Shown: one piece after another, positions 8,919 to 16,883 of the stretch
Numbering within the stretch: position 1 is the first letter of the stretch
Layout of the letters: the number at the start of each line of letters is the position of its first letter
Assembly (NCBI GenBank): GCA_016794285.1
Contig: JAEUKO010000009.1
Location: 1-39,031 of the forward strand
Direction: 5' to 3'
DNA: 39,031 bases
Source of the DNA: UBA1573 sp016794285
Lineage (GTDB): Bacteria > Pseudomonadota > Alphaproteobacteria > Micavibrionales > Micavibrionaceae
Program-made: the position numbers and the translations under genes
Notes under the pieces: generated by a model
Seen by the model: only the letters and a program-made list of their open reading frames with translations
Told to the model about the DNA's origin: nothing
The model's database searches: none

Positions 8919-9605
8919 ATGGGCACGGTCGAGGGTTGGCAAAAAGGTCACGTTGCTTCTTTTGCCGATCACCCCGATGGGACAGTGATTGGCCATTATA
9001 TAGCCAATTCACAGCCTGCCGAGTGTGTCCTCTTTGAACCCTCCCATATTATTAAAGGCACGCAGGCCTTGGTTGCAAAGCGTCCGGCAGATGATTTTTT
9101 CAAATTGGTCAAGGTGTTGCACGGACAGGACAGGCTGTGGCCTTCTGTAATAGAAGGTTTCGCCTGTGGCATGGACGACATCTTTACCTCTTCCTCGCCT
9201 CCTTCTTCCCACAATCTTGCAAAGCTCTTTCTTGCGGCTTCCGCTTGCCGTGACTTATCCGAAGAGTTCCAACGCTGCTTGCAAGGGGCAGATCGTTTCC
9301 TAGTTTACCAAACAGGAGCAGATGCTGAGACAGATCGCGATATTCTCGCTTTGTTTCATAAGGCCGCCGAAGCCCCAGACATCTTCGTCAATCGTGGCAA
9401 AAATCTAAAAGACGTCCTTCTATGGGAGGGACAAGCTTCTCAAAATCCTTCAAAAAGCGACCCTTGGGCTGAAAGAACCCATGCGCTGTGGAGACAGATC
9501 TTGGCAGATTTGAAGTCTGGAGAAAAACCAGCCCCCGACTGGGTAAAGCTTAGCCTTGGCTGTGAAGTATCTAGGGCGGCAGAAGAACAGGCTCCTACCC
9601 CTTAA
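8919..9605 (+). CDS. Hypothetical protein
   Basis: No family is recognised. The 228-residue soluble product starts at ATG with AAGGA seven bases upstream. It appears mixed alpha/beta, with a helical middle (HNLAKLFLAASACRDLSEEF) and several Trp residues in the second half. No catalytic signature, signal peptide or membrane segment is visible. It is the last gene of the accessory block and its TAA overlaps the 3' end of the convergent DUF1674 gene by four bases. Confidence 0.65.
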   Translation: MGTVEGWQKGHVASFADHPDGTVIGHYIANSQPAECVLFEPSHIIKGTQALVAKRPADDFFKLVKVLHGQDRLWPSVIEGFACGMDDIFTSSSPPSSHNLAKLFLAASACRDLSEEFQRCLQGADRFLVYQTGADAETDRDILALFHKAAEAPDIFVNRGKNLKDVLLWEGQASQNPSKSDPWAERTHALWRQILADLKSGEKPAPDWVKLSLGCEVSRAAEEQAPTP

Positions 9606-9778
9606 AAATCAACGCATTTTCCACCGTTTTCCCAATCCCCGTACCGTGTTGCTTCTGGCCCCTTGCGCCCACCGTGTTCAGGGGGCATACCCACTTGCGG
9701 AACATACCCATCCACTTTCGGTGTGGGTTTCATCGCAGAAGGTTTTGGTTTTGCTGGACTTGGGTCTTGGCTGTTCAT
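9602..9778 (-). CDS. DUF1674 protein (succinate dehydrogenase assembly factor 4 type)
   Basis: This 58-residue gene is easily missed because of its size. Reading leftward from ATG at 9778-9776 to TAA at 9604-9602, the product has a Pro/Lys-rich N-terminus and ends with the family's hallmark block: GGRKGPEATRYGDWENGGKC followed by VDF. DUF1674 / SDHAF4 proteins are short, end with this GPE-TRYGDWE...DF pattern, and in eukaryotes help mature the flavinylated SdhA subunit of succinate dehydrogenase. Alphaproteobacterial copies are the presumed ancestors. No sdh genes are in the window, though sucCD are about 4 kb away. The Shine-Dalgarno is weak, so the exact start is less certain than the C-terminus. 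Confidence 0.82.
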   Translation of the reverse strand: MNSQDPSPAKPKPSAMKPTPKVDGYVPQVGMPPEHGGRKGPEATRYGDWENGGKCVDF

Positions 9779-9820
9779 AGACTAGCTATAGCCTATCTTT
9801 CAAACAGAGGAAAGAGCCTG

Positions 9821-10129
9821 ATGGATATTTTAGTTCCCTATCGCCAAAAGATTGATACCCTTGATAAGAACATCGTAGATCTTTTGGTACAACGTTTCGG
9901 TGTTGTGCGCGAAGTCGCTGCCATTAAGGCTGAGCATGGAATTCCTGTGGTCATTGAAGATCGCATTCGTCAAGTCATTGACCAAGCGGGAGAGCAAGCT
10001 TTCGAACAAGCCCCGCCCGACTCTGCTGAAGACGTTGAAAGCATGGTGCGCGAGGTTTATATGATGCTCGTTGCTATTTGCTGCGACTATGAAGAACGCC
10101 TGAACACACATGATCTCTCCGAAGGATAG
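9821..10129 (+). CDS. Chorismate mutase, AroQ class
   Basis: The 102-residue product is a free-standing, all-helical chorismate mutase domain, which converts chorismate to prephenate for phenylalanine and tyrosine synthesis. The first helix carries YRQKIDTLDKNIVDLLVQRF, and VAAIKAEHGIPV with downstream Arg residues matches the active-site arrangement. ATG at 9821 is chosen because GAGGAAAGAG lies just upstream and the family starts here; the open frame continues back to 9674 without family character. A PchB-like isochorismate pyruvate lyase activity is the main alternative. The gene is divergent from the DUF1674 gene and converges on glmS. Confidence 0.88.
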   Translation: MDILVPYRQKIDTLDKNIVDLLVQRFGVVREVAAIKAEHGIPVVIEDRIRQVIDQAGEQAFEQAPPDSAEDVESMVREVYMMLVAICCDYEERLNTHDLSEG

Positions 10130-10147
10130 AAAAAAACCTTCGATGCG

Positions 10148-11974
10148 TTACTCAACCGTCACAGATTTGGCAAGATTGCGGGGCTGATCCACGTCTGTTC
10201 CTTTGGCAACAGCCACGTGATAAGCCAGAAGCTGCACCGGAATGGAATACAAAATGGGGGTCACGAAGGGATGAACATCCCCCATGACGACCGTCCATTT
10301 ACAAACCGAGGCCAGTTTTCCCGCCCCAGCTTGATCGGTCAGAAGCAGGACTCTTCCTCCCCGCGCTGCGACTTCCTGAACATTCGAAGCTGTTTTCTCG
10401 AACAGAGCATCCGTAGGGGCAATAACAACAGTTGGAACTGTTTCATCAATCAAGGCAATCGGCCCGTGTTTCAGCTCTCCGGCAGCATAGCCTTCCGCAT
10501 GGATATAAGAAATCTCCTTGAGCTTGAGAGCACCCTCAAGAGCTAACGGGTAAAGCGCCCCACGCCCAAGATAGAGAACATCTCTGGCCTCCATAATTGA
10601 TTTGGCAATGTCACGAATTTCTTCATCATGGCTGAGAATACTGGCGGCAACATTGGGAACATGACGCAGAGCATAAGCGTATTCAGATTCCTGCGCTCCG
10701 GTAATCGTCCCTTTCGCCGAGGCCAACGCCAACGCCAAGCAAGCCAATGTAGAAAGTTGGGTGGTAAAGGCTTTGGTAGAGGCAACCCCGATTTCCGGTC
10801 CGGCAAGCGTGTGCAGACACAAATGGGATTCACGTTCAATGGTGCTTTCAATGGTGTTGACGATACAAAGGCACATCTGACGCTGCCGTTTGCAGTAGCG
10901 TAAGGCTTCAAGCGTATCAAGAGTTTCGCCAGACTGCGAAACAAAAATGGCCAGCCCTCCGGCAGGCATAGGAGCTTCGCGGTAACGAAATTCCGAAGCA
11001 ATATCAATTTCACAAGGAACTTTAGCAATCGTTTCAAACCAATATTTTGCAACCATGCAGGCGTAGAAGGCCGTTCCGCAGGCAATCAAAGTGATACGCG
11101 GGGCCCGCAGAGCGGCTTCCATGATTTCATTGGACAGCGTTATATGACCGGTTGACGGATTGATGAAAGAATTCAGAGTATCGGCAATAACCGATGGTTG
11201 CTCATAGATTTCCTTGAGCATGAAGTGACGGTATTCGCCTTTTCCAGTCGTTGCACCGGACTGTGCCGTCATACGGATCGCCCGTTCCACCGATTTCTTC
11301 CTGCTGTCCATGATGCGAATATTGTCATTGGTGATAACGAGACGATCTCCGTCTTCCAGAAAACTGATTTTGCGCGTCAGGGGAGCAAGGGCGTAGGAAT
11401 CGGAGGCAATGAACATCTCTCCATCACCATAACCCACAGCCAGAGGCGTTCCTTGCCGCGCTCCGATGAGCGTATTGGGCAATCCCGCAAACATCAAAAC
11501 CACGGCATAGGCTCCGCGCAGACGATCAAAGGCTTTATGGGCCGCCTCTTCTGGACCGCTCCCTTGTTTCATATAGTGGGTTACCAAATGAGCAATAACC
11601 TCAGTATCTGTTTCGGTTTCAAAGCGAACCTGATGTTTCGAAAGCTCTTCTTTCAACTCAGCATAATTTTCAATGATGCCGTTATGAACCACAGCCACAA
11701 CATCGGTTGCGTGAGGATGCGCATTATTTTCGCTCGGCTCCCCGTGAGTTGCCCAGCGCGTATGACCGATTCCGATAGTTCCAGAAAGCGGATGATCTTT
11801 CAGTTTTTCTTCAAGATTAGCCAGTTTGCCTTTGGCGCGGCAGCGAACAATTTTTCCATCAATAAGCGTTGCTATACCTGAAGAATCATACCCCCGATAT
11901 TCAAGGCGACTGAGGCCTTGAACAAGAACAGGGGCAACTTCTTTTTTACTGACAATTCCAACAATTCCGCACAT
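10148..11974 (-). CDS. glmS: Glutamine--fructose-6-phosphate aminotransferase (isomerizing)
   Basis: GlmS makes glucosamine-6-phosphate from fructose-6-phosphate and glutamine, the entry to UDP-GlcNAc, peptidoglycan and LPS. The 608-residue product begins MCGIVGIV, so processed Cys1 is the glutaminase nucleophile. RWATHGEPS and HNGIIENY follow in the N-terminal Ntn domain. Two SIS domains occupy roughly residues 280-600 (ACGTAFYACM, SQSGETLDTLEAL, ASTKAFTTQL), and the conserved end DQPRNLAKSVTVE is intact. The start has AAGGAG nine bases upstream, inside the end of glmU, and only 6 bp separate the genes. No glmS ribozyme-like element is apparent, as expected for this lineage. Confidence 0.98.
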   Translation of the reverse strand: MCGIVGIVSKKEVAPVLVQGLSRLEYRGYDSSGIATLIDGKIVRCRAKGKLANLEEKLKDHPLSGTIGIGHTRWATHGEPSENNAHPHATDVVAVVHNGIIENYAELKEELSKHQVRFETETDTEVIAHLVTHYMKQGSGPEEAAHKAFDRLRGAYAVVLMFAGLPNTLIGARQGTPLAVGYGDGEMFIASDSYALAPLTRKISFLEDGDRLVITNDNIRIMDSRKKSVERAIRMTAQSGATTGKGEYRHFMLKEIYEQPSVIADTLNSFINPSTGHITLSNEIMEAALRAPRITLIACGTAFYACMVAKYWFETIAKVPCEIDIASEFRYREAPMPAGGLAIFVSQSGETLDTLEALRYCKRQRQMCLCIVNTIESTIERESHLCLHTLAGPEIGVASTKAFTTQLSTLACLALALASAKGTITGAQESEYAYALRHVPNVAASILSHDEEIRDIAKSIMEARDVLYLGRGALYPLALEGALKLKEISYIHAEGYAAGELKHGPIALIDETVPTVVIAPTDALFEKTASNVQEVAARGGRVLLLTDQAGAGKLASVCKWTVVMGDVHPFVTPILYSIPVQLLAYHVAVAKGTDVDQPRNLAKSVTVE

Positions 11975-11980
11975 AAGTAT

Positions 11981-13348
11981 CTACTCCTTTTTGAGACGGC
12001 CAGCGGCTAGTCCCTCTTTGTTAACTTGACGGGCGCGGCCAATGGCCAGCGCCTCCTTGGGAACCTTATGGGTGATGGTGCTTCCCGCTGCAACATAGGC
12101 TCCATCTTCTATTTCTATCGGGGCAATCAAGGATGAGTTGGACCCTATCATGACATGATCCCCGATAACAGTTTTCGATTTCTTTTTCCCATCGTAATTG
12201 ACGGTAATCGCTCCACAGCCAAAATTGCTGTGTGCGCCGAGCTGGGCATCTCCGATATAGCCAAGATGATTGGCCTTAGCTCCTTCGCCAATTTTCGAAT
12301 TTTTGACCTCGACAAAATTTCCGATTTTGGCATGAGAGCCGATTTCAGTTCCCGGACGAAGGCGAGCGAATGGCCCGATTGAAGAGTTGGACTTAATGAC
12401 TGCCCCTTCAATATGGCAGAAAGGGTGGATATGCACATTGTCTTCCACCACAACATTCGGTCCAAAAACAACGCTCGGACCAATCGTCGTGTCCGTTCCG
12501 ATTTTTGTATCGTAGGAAAAATAAACCGTAGACGGATCTTCAAGCGTAGTCCCATTTTCCATGACATCCAACCGTTTGCGGTGCTGCCACGCCATTTCCA
12601 ATTCCGCGAGTTGAGTCCGCGAATTCACACCGCGCAGCTCAGCATAATCGCCCCGCGTCACGCCTGTTGCCACCCCTTCCGCAGCCAAAATTTTGGCAAT
12701 ATCGACAAGATAGAATTCTCCTTGGGAATTTTGGCTTCCGATTTTTTCTATTCTTTCCGTGATTCCTTCCCCTTCCAGAACCATCAAGCCACTGTTGCAA
12801 AGCCGAACAAGTTTTTCGTCCGCAGTAGCATCAGCCTCTTCGACAATTCGGTTCAGAGTTCCGTCAGGGTTTTGAAAGATTCGGCCATAGCCCGTCGGGT
12901 TGGGGGGAGCCATAGCCAAAAACGTCGCTCCAAAATCGTCTCCTTGGTCATGATGGGCCAGCAAATGGCCCAGTGTGTCTGGCCTCGTCAAAGGCACATC
13001 CCCATATAAAACCAGAACTCTCCCCTGAAATCCTTCCAGCATAGGCAGGGCCGCCCGCACAGCGTCGCCTGTTCCTTTGGGTTGCTGTTGAATGGCCACC
13101 GCATGAGGGGAAACAACCGCTGCGACATCGTCCATCCCGGGGGATAAAACCACTATGATTTTCTTGGGATTCAAAGCCTCAGCCGTCTGAATAATATGCT
13201 GTACCATCGGCAATCCGGCAATCGGGTGCAAAACTTTTGGCAAAGCGGATTTCATCCGCGATCCTTTGCCAGCAGCCAGAACGAGCACCGCCAATTCTTT
13301 CGCGGATTGTTTTTCAGGGATTTCTGATTTTTTCGCTGCGATTGCCAA
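11981..13348 (-). CDS. glmU: Bifunctional UDP-GlcNAc pyrophosphorylase / GlcN-1-P acetyltransferase
   Basis: GlmU performs the last two steps of UDP-GlcNAc synthesis. The 455-residue product has the N-terminal nucleotidyltransferase motif LAAGKGSRMKSALPKVLH, the VLYGDVPL metal-site region, and a C-terminal left-handed beta-helix of hexapeptide repeats (IGPFARLRPG, KIGNFVEVKNS, NHLGYIGDAQLG) that forms the acetyltransferase. The start is TTG at 13348-13346, supported by AAGGA nine bases upstream; no nearer ATG precedes the domain. It is the first gene of a glmU-glmS operon. Confidence 0.97.
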   Translation of the reverse strand: MAIAAKKSEIPEKQSAKELAVLVLAAGKGSRMKSALPKVLHPIAGLPMVQHIIQTAEALNPKKIIVVLSPGMDDVAAVVSPHAVAIQQQPKGTGDAVRAALPMLEGFQGRVLVLYGDVPLTRPDTLGHLLAHHDQGDDFGATFLAMAPPNPTGYGRIFQNPDGTLNRIVEEADATADEKLVRLCNSGLMVLEGEGITERIEKIGSQNSQGEFYLVDIAKILAAEGVATGVTRGDYAELRGVNSRTQLAELEMAWQHRKRLDVMENGTTLEDPSTVYFSYDTKIGTDTTIGPSVVFGPNVVVEDNVHIHPFCHIEGAVIKSNSSIGPFARLRPGTEIGSHAKIGNFVEVKNSKIGEGAKANHLGYIGDAQLGAHSNFGCGAITVNYDGKKKSKTVIGDHVMIGSNSSLIAPIEIEDGAYVAAGSTITHKVPKEALAIGRARQVNKEGLAAGRLKKE

Positions 13349-13445
13349 GTTTTGAAGTCCTTTTTCTTTTCGTTACCAGATTGCTGGCTATCAAGATTTT
13401 TGACAAATCACACGATATTGCAAGGAATTGCAAGAAATTTAGAGC

Positions 13446-14270
13446 CTATTTGGTCTGATGAGACGTTAAGTGCATGAGCAAAGCCCCGTAATCGGTCTTA
13501 ACTTGCACTTTGACAGGAAGCCATGGGTGGTCAGGGGCGGTCCCCAGCGGCGCAAACCAAATAGTTGGCAAGGCTCCCTTTTTTCGCCCTTGTTCTTGGA
13601 TAGAGAGCCATCCCCTTGGCTTTTTCCGCCATTTTCCTTCACCCGGAACAACTTCTACCGTGCACGAAACCGCTGGACCTGCATAAATGTTATATTGGCT
13701 CTTTTTGAGGGTTTCCCGCGCAATCTCCGAGAATTTCAGGGTAAAGTTGCGATCTCCATCAAAAACCTTTGCTTTTCCTACGCAGGGGTTTTCAGGGGGA
13801 AGATCTCTCATAACTTTCAAGGTTGCCGAAAGAATATCTGTGGTTCCTGCCCCAAGGGTTTTTATTTCTTTCTCCGAGGGAGTCTTGTCCTCCCCTTTTT
13901 CTTCAACTTTGTAAGAAAGGAACTCTCCCGTTTTGGTATAGAGGAATTCTTTACTTTCAAGACTTCCCCTCCATTTCGATTCCGATTTATGTTTTTGGGG
14001 CTGAAGTTTTCCGTCTTTTTTGATCCAACCTTCACTGGAAAATTCACCAGACCACGGAGCAAGAGACTTCAAAAGTCCGTAAGTTTGTGAACGCAGACCT
14101 ACAGTATAGTTATCTTTTCTCTCCTGAAGAACCAAATGCGCACTCAAGGCATGAATTCCCCCCGCATAAACGTCATAAGTCAGAGAGTCCGACTGGGCCC
14201 ATGCCGCCGGAGAGGTCATTAAAAGAGCGCAAATCGCGCCATATAAAAAAATCTTTCTTGGCTCTGCCAT
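13446..14270 (-). CDS. DUF3108 domain protein, exported
   Basis: The 274-residue product has a clear signal peptide (KIFLYGAICALLMTSPAAWAQ) and then the DUF3108 pattern: a beta-rich periplasmic domain beginning SLTYDVYAGGIHALSAHLVL and including LSATLKVMRDLPPENPC and VFDGDRNFTLKF. The family is widespread in alphaproteobacterial envelopes and its function is unknown. I chose ATG at 14270 over an in-frame TTG at 14306 because the signal peptide starts here, although neither has a good Shine-Dalgarno. A TTGCAT - 16 bp - TAAATT pair ends eight bases before this ATG, so the mRNA may be nearly leaderless. The gene is divergent from the channel gene at 14318. Confidence 0.82.
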   Translation of the reverse strand: MAEPRKIFLYGAICALLMTSPAAWAQSDSLTYDVYAGGIHALSAHLVLQERKDNYTVGLRSQTYGLLKSLAPWSGEFSSEGWIKKDGKLQPQKHKSESKWRGSLESKEFLYTKTGEFLSYKVEEKGEDKTPSEKEIKTLGAGTTDILSATLKVMRDLPPENPCVGKAKVFDGDRNFTLKFSEIARETLKKSQYNIYAGPAVSCTVEVVPGEGKWRKKPRGWLSIQEQGRKKGALPTIWFAPLGTAPDHPWLPVKVQVKTDYGALLMHLTSHQTK

Positions 14271-14317
14271 TTCCAGTGAATTTAGGTTAGTCTTAGCTTT
14301 ATGCAAGGGGTCTTATT

Positions 14318-14788
14318 TTGGTATTCTTAATCGGGAAGTTGTTAATGGGCGCATTCATGATTGGATTTACGGTCGTGATCCATGCTTTTGTCTGCGATTA
14401 TATTCTCCGTTTTATCCAAACCCACAAACCGCCTTTTTCCAGAATACTTAGACGGTACTGGAAAATTCCCACGCTGATCTCGGCAGTCTTCTTTATCGGC
14501 TCGGCTTTGATGATTGATATCTGGTTATGGGCAGGTTTGCTCATGTATGTGGAACCTAATACTCTAAACACAATTGAGAAATCCCTGTATTTTGCAACGG
14601 TGAGTTTTACAACCGTTGGATATGGTGAGATTGTTTTGAGTGAAAACTGGCGAATCTTATCTGCTATCACATCCATTAACGGGATGATCTTGTTTGGGTG
14701 GAGTACCGCCTTTATTTTTGAAATCATGGCCAAATTGTACCAAGGAGGCCGCTATCATGGAAAGCGTCATCGTGAACCACACTCTTAA
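14318..14788 (+). CDS. Two-transmembrane potassium channel-like protein
   Basis: The product has a first hydrophobic region (residues 4-32), a second (about 50-78), a pore loop carrying the K+ selectivity filter T98-T99-V100-G101-Y102-G103, and a final transmembrane helix (about 115-138). This matches the Ion_trans_2 family. No RCK or nucleotide-binding regulatory domain follows; the chain ends with a short basic tail. TTG at 14318 is chosen as start because AAGGGG lies seven bases upstream; an ATG at 14342 has no such site. The 3' end overlaps the dapD start region by 32 bp, so it is probably co-transcribed with dapD and dapE. Confidence 0.85.
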   Translation: MVFLIGKLLMGAFMIGFTVVIHAFVCDYILRFIQTHKPPFSRILRRYWKIPTLISAVFFIGSALMIDIWLWAGLLMYVEPNTLNTIEKSLYFATVSFTTVGYGEIVLSENWRILSAITSINGMILFGWSTAFIFEIMAKLYQGGRYHGKRHREPHS

Positions 14789-15617
14789 ACCGTTGATTGA
14801 AGAATTTTGGGAAGCAAGAACCACCATAGATTCATCTGCTCCGCCACTTGAACTGCGAGAGGCTGTTGACAAGGTTTTACACTCCCTTGATCGCGGAACA
14901 CTGAGAATCGCGGAAAAGCAAGGTGCGGGATGGGTTGTGCATGACTGGCTGAAAAAAGCCGTTTTGCTTTCGTTCCGCATCAACCCCAACCGATTGATGA
15001 CACCAGCTCCGGATCATGCGGCATGGTGGGATAAAGTCCCCTTAAAAACAGCAGGCTGGGGAGATGCCGATTTCTTTGAAGCTTGTTACCGCGCCGTTCC
15101 CGGGTCGATAACCCGTTACGGGGCCTATATTGGAAAGAATGTGGTTTTAATGCCATCTTTCATCAACATCGGAGCCTATGTAGATGACGGAACGATGGTT
15201 GATACATGGTCAACGATCGGATCTTGTGCTCAGGTCGGAAAGAACTGCCATATTTCTGGCGGAGTTGGTATTGGGGGCGTTCTGGAACCCCTTCAAGCCG
15301 CGCCGGTAATTATTGAGGATAATGTTTTCATCGGAGCGCGAAGTGAAGTCGCCGAGGGCGTGATTGTTGAAACTGGTTCGGTCATCAGCATGGGTGTTTT
15401 TCTTGGAGCCTCGACCAAAATCATTGACCGCGAAACAGGAGAAATCTTTTTCGGACGTGTTCCAGCATATTCCGTGGTGATCCCAGGGACATTACCCGCA
15501 AAATCTTCTCTGCCAGACGGAAGCCCATGCCCAAGCCTTGCCTGTGCCGTCATCGTTAAACGCGTAGATGAAAAAACCCGCAGCAAAACCAGCATCAACG
15601 AGCTTCTCCGTGATTGA
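14757..15617 (+). CDS. dapD: 2,3,4,5-tetrahydropyridine-2,6-dicarboxylate N-succinyltransferase
   Basis: DapD succinylates tetrahydrodipicolinate in the lysine / meso-diaminopimelate pathway. The 286-residue product has the N-terminal helical domain (LIEEFWEARTTI) and a left-handed beta-helix of hexapeptide repeats (GKNVVLMPSFINIGAYVDDG, VGKNCHISGGVGIGGV, IEDNVFIGARSEVAEG). ATG at 14757 is chosen because a strong AAGGAGG lies eight bases upstream and family members begin here; the open frame reaches back to 14694. It overlaps the channel gene by 32 bp and the dapE frame downstream, so dapD-dapE form an operon. Confidence 0.97.
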   Translation: MESVIVNHTLKPLIEEFWEARTTIDSSAPPLELREAVDKVLHSLDRGTLRIAEKQGAGWVVHDWLKKAVLLSFRINPNRLMTPAPDHAAWWDKVPLKTAGWGDADFFEACYRAVPGSITRYGAYIGKNVVLMPSFINIGAYVDDGTMVDTWSTIGSCAQVGKNCHISGGVGIGGVLEPLQAAPVIIEDNVFIGARSEVAEGVIVETGSVISMGVFLGASTKIIDRETGEIFFGRVPAYSVVIPGTLPAKSSLPDGSPCPSLACAVIVKRVDEKTRSKTSINELLRD

Positions 15618-16758
15618 ACCAATTGATCCTGTCCGCTTAACTCAAGACCTTGTCCGTTGCCGCAGTGTGACTCCCCAAGATGAGGGGGCTTTGGGCATTG
15701 TGACAGAAAATTTGAATTCAATGGGGTTCACCATTCACCCTCTCCGCTTTGAAGAAGAGGGAACCGATCCGGTTGATAATATCTTTGCCCGTCTCGGCAC
15801 AGAAGGACCGCATTTATCCTTTCTGGGACATACCGATGTCGTTCCTTCTGGACCAGAGGAAGATTGGAAGTTTCCCCCCTTTGACGCCGTCATTGAAAAC
15901 GGGGTTCTTTATGGTCGGGGCAGCGCGGATATGAAAGGGTGCGTAGCAGCTTTTATCGCGGCAACTTCTCGCTTTCTCACCAATAAAACTTCCTTCAAAG
16001 GATCCATCAGTCTGTTAATAACAGGCGATGAAGAAGGCCGGTCTATCAATGGAACCGCCAAAGTCATAGAATGGATGAAAGACAAGAACCATATTCCTGA
16101 TGTGGCGTTGGTTGGAGAGCCGAGCAATGCCTACGAAATGGGGCAAACAATCCGCATTGGGCGGCGTGGTTCTTTTAACGCTCTTTTGACTGTGCGGGGA
16201 ATCCAAGGACATAGTGCCTACCCCGAACGAGCGGATAATCCAATCTTAAAAATGATGAAAATACTGGATATTTTATCCCACACCGAACTGGATACTGGAA
16301 CAGATGAATTCCCACCCAGCCATATCGTCATCAGCTCTGTGGATGTTGGAAATCCGGCTCCCAATATTATTCCGGCCCGCGCCACAGCTTTGATTAACAT
16401 TCGCTTCAACCGCCTGTGGAACGCCGAAGTTCTGGAAGACCGACTGCGTGACATTATCGCCAGTTCTGGGATTGCCTATGAATTGAAAACATGGTGTACA
16501 GCAGAAAGCTTTATGACCGAAGACGGAGACTGGTTACAGCTTGTTTCACAAGCTGTTAAAAAAACCTCAGACCGCTGGCCGTTTCCAGATACGGGCGGCG
16601 GAACCTCCGATGCACGGTTTATCGCCCCCTACTGCCCAGTGGTTGAATACGGCCTGTTGAATAAGACAATCCATCAGGTGGACGAACGAATCGCCTTAAG
16701 TGACCTAGAAGTCCTAACCCAAACTTACTACGAGGTCTTACAAAGCTATTTCGCTTAG
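15568..16758 (+). CDS. dapE: Succinyl-diaminopimelate desuccinylase
   Basis: DapE is a zinc metallopeptidase (M20 family) that removes succinate to give LL-diaminopimelate. The 396-residue product carries FLGHTDVVPSG (metal-binding His, catalytic Asp), GRGSADMKG (bridging Asp), TGDEEG (catalytic Glu pair), VGEPSN and a C-terminal NKTIHQVDE with the last metal ligand. The start is uncertain. ATG at 15568 overlaps dapD by 50 bp and adds a lysine/alanine-rich leader; GTG at 15610 overlaps by 8 bp and begins nearer the family's usual start (DPVRLTQDLVRC). Both lack a strong Shine-Dalgarno. The gene closes the channel-dapD-dapE unit. Confidence 0.96.
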   Translation: MKKPAAKPASTSFSVIEPIDPVRLTQDLVRCRSVTPQDEGALGIVTENLNSMGFTIHPLRFEEEGTDPVDNIFARLGTEGPHLSFLGHTDVVPSGPEEDWKFPPFDAVIENGVLYGRGSADMKGCVAAFIAATSRFLTNKTSFKGSISLLITGDEEGRSINGTAKVIEWMKDKNHIPDVALVGEPSNAYEMGQTIRIGRRGSFNALLTVRGIQGHSAYPERADNPILKMMKILDILSHTELDTGTDEFPPSHIVISSVDVGNPAPNIIPARATALINIRFNRLWNAEVLEDRLRDIIASSGIAYELKTWCTAESFMTEDGDWLQLVSQAVKKTSDRWPFPDTGGGTSDARFIAPYCPVVEYGLLNKTIHQVDERIALSDLEVLTQTYYEVLQSYFA

Positions 16759-16835
16759 AGCTATATATTTTCATAAATAATAAAAACAGCATTGCCTCTT
16801 GATCCTTGTTTGCAGAAGAGCCTGAGGTTGCTAAA

Positions 16836-16863
16836 TTGGTTGAAATCGTCCCGTTACTATAAT
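16836..16863 (+). promoter_or_regulatory. Promoter of the chvI-chvG-rapZ operon
   Basis: TTGGTT (16836-16841) and a perfect TATAAT (16858-16863) are 16 bp apart. Transcription from about 16870 leaves a leader of about 14 bases before the ATG at 16884, with no evident Shine-Dalgarno. Confidence 0.6.
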
Positions 16864-16883
16864 TCTCAGCAAAGCCAAAATCC

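Noticed and set aside
10120..10142. Terminator between chorismate mutase and glmS
   Set aside because: CGAAGG/CCTTCG pair across an 11-base A-rich loop that overlaps the coding end; weak and not supported by a T tract.
11198..11881. 227-codon plus-strand frame inside glmS
   Set aside because: Antisense to conserved glmS sequence, with no ribosome site or recognisable domain.
13470..14090. 206-codon plus-strand frame opposite the DUF3108 gene
   Set aside because: Low-complexity Phe/Pro/Arg composition; the opposite strand has a signal peptide and a known domain.
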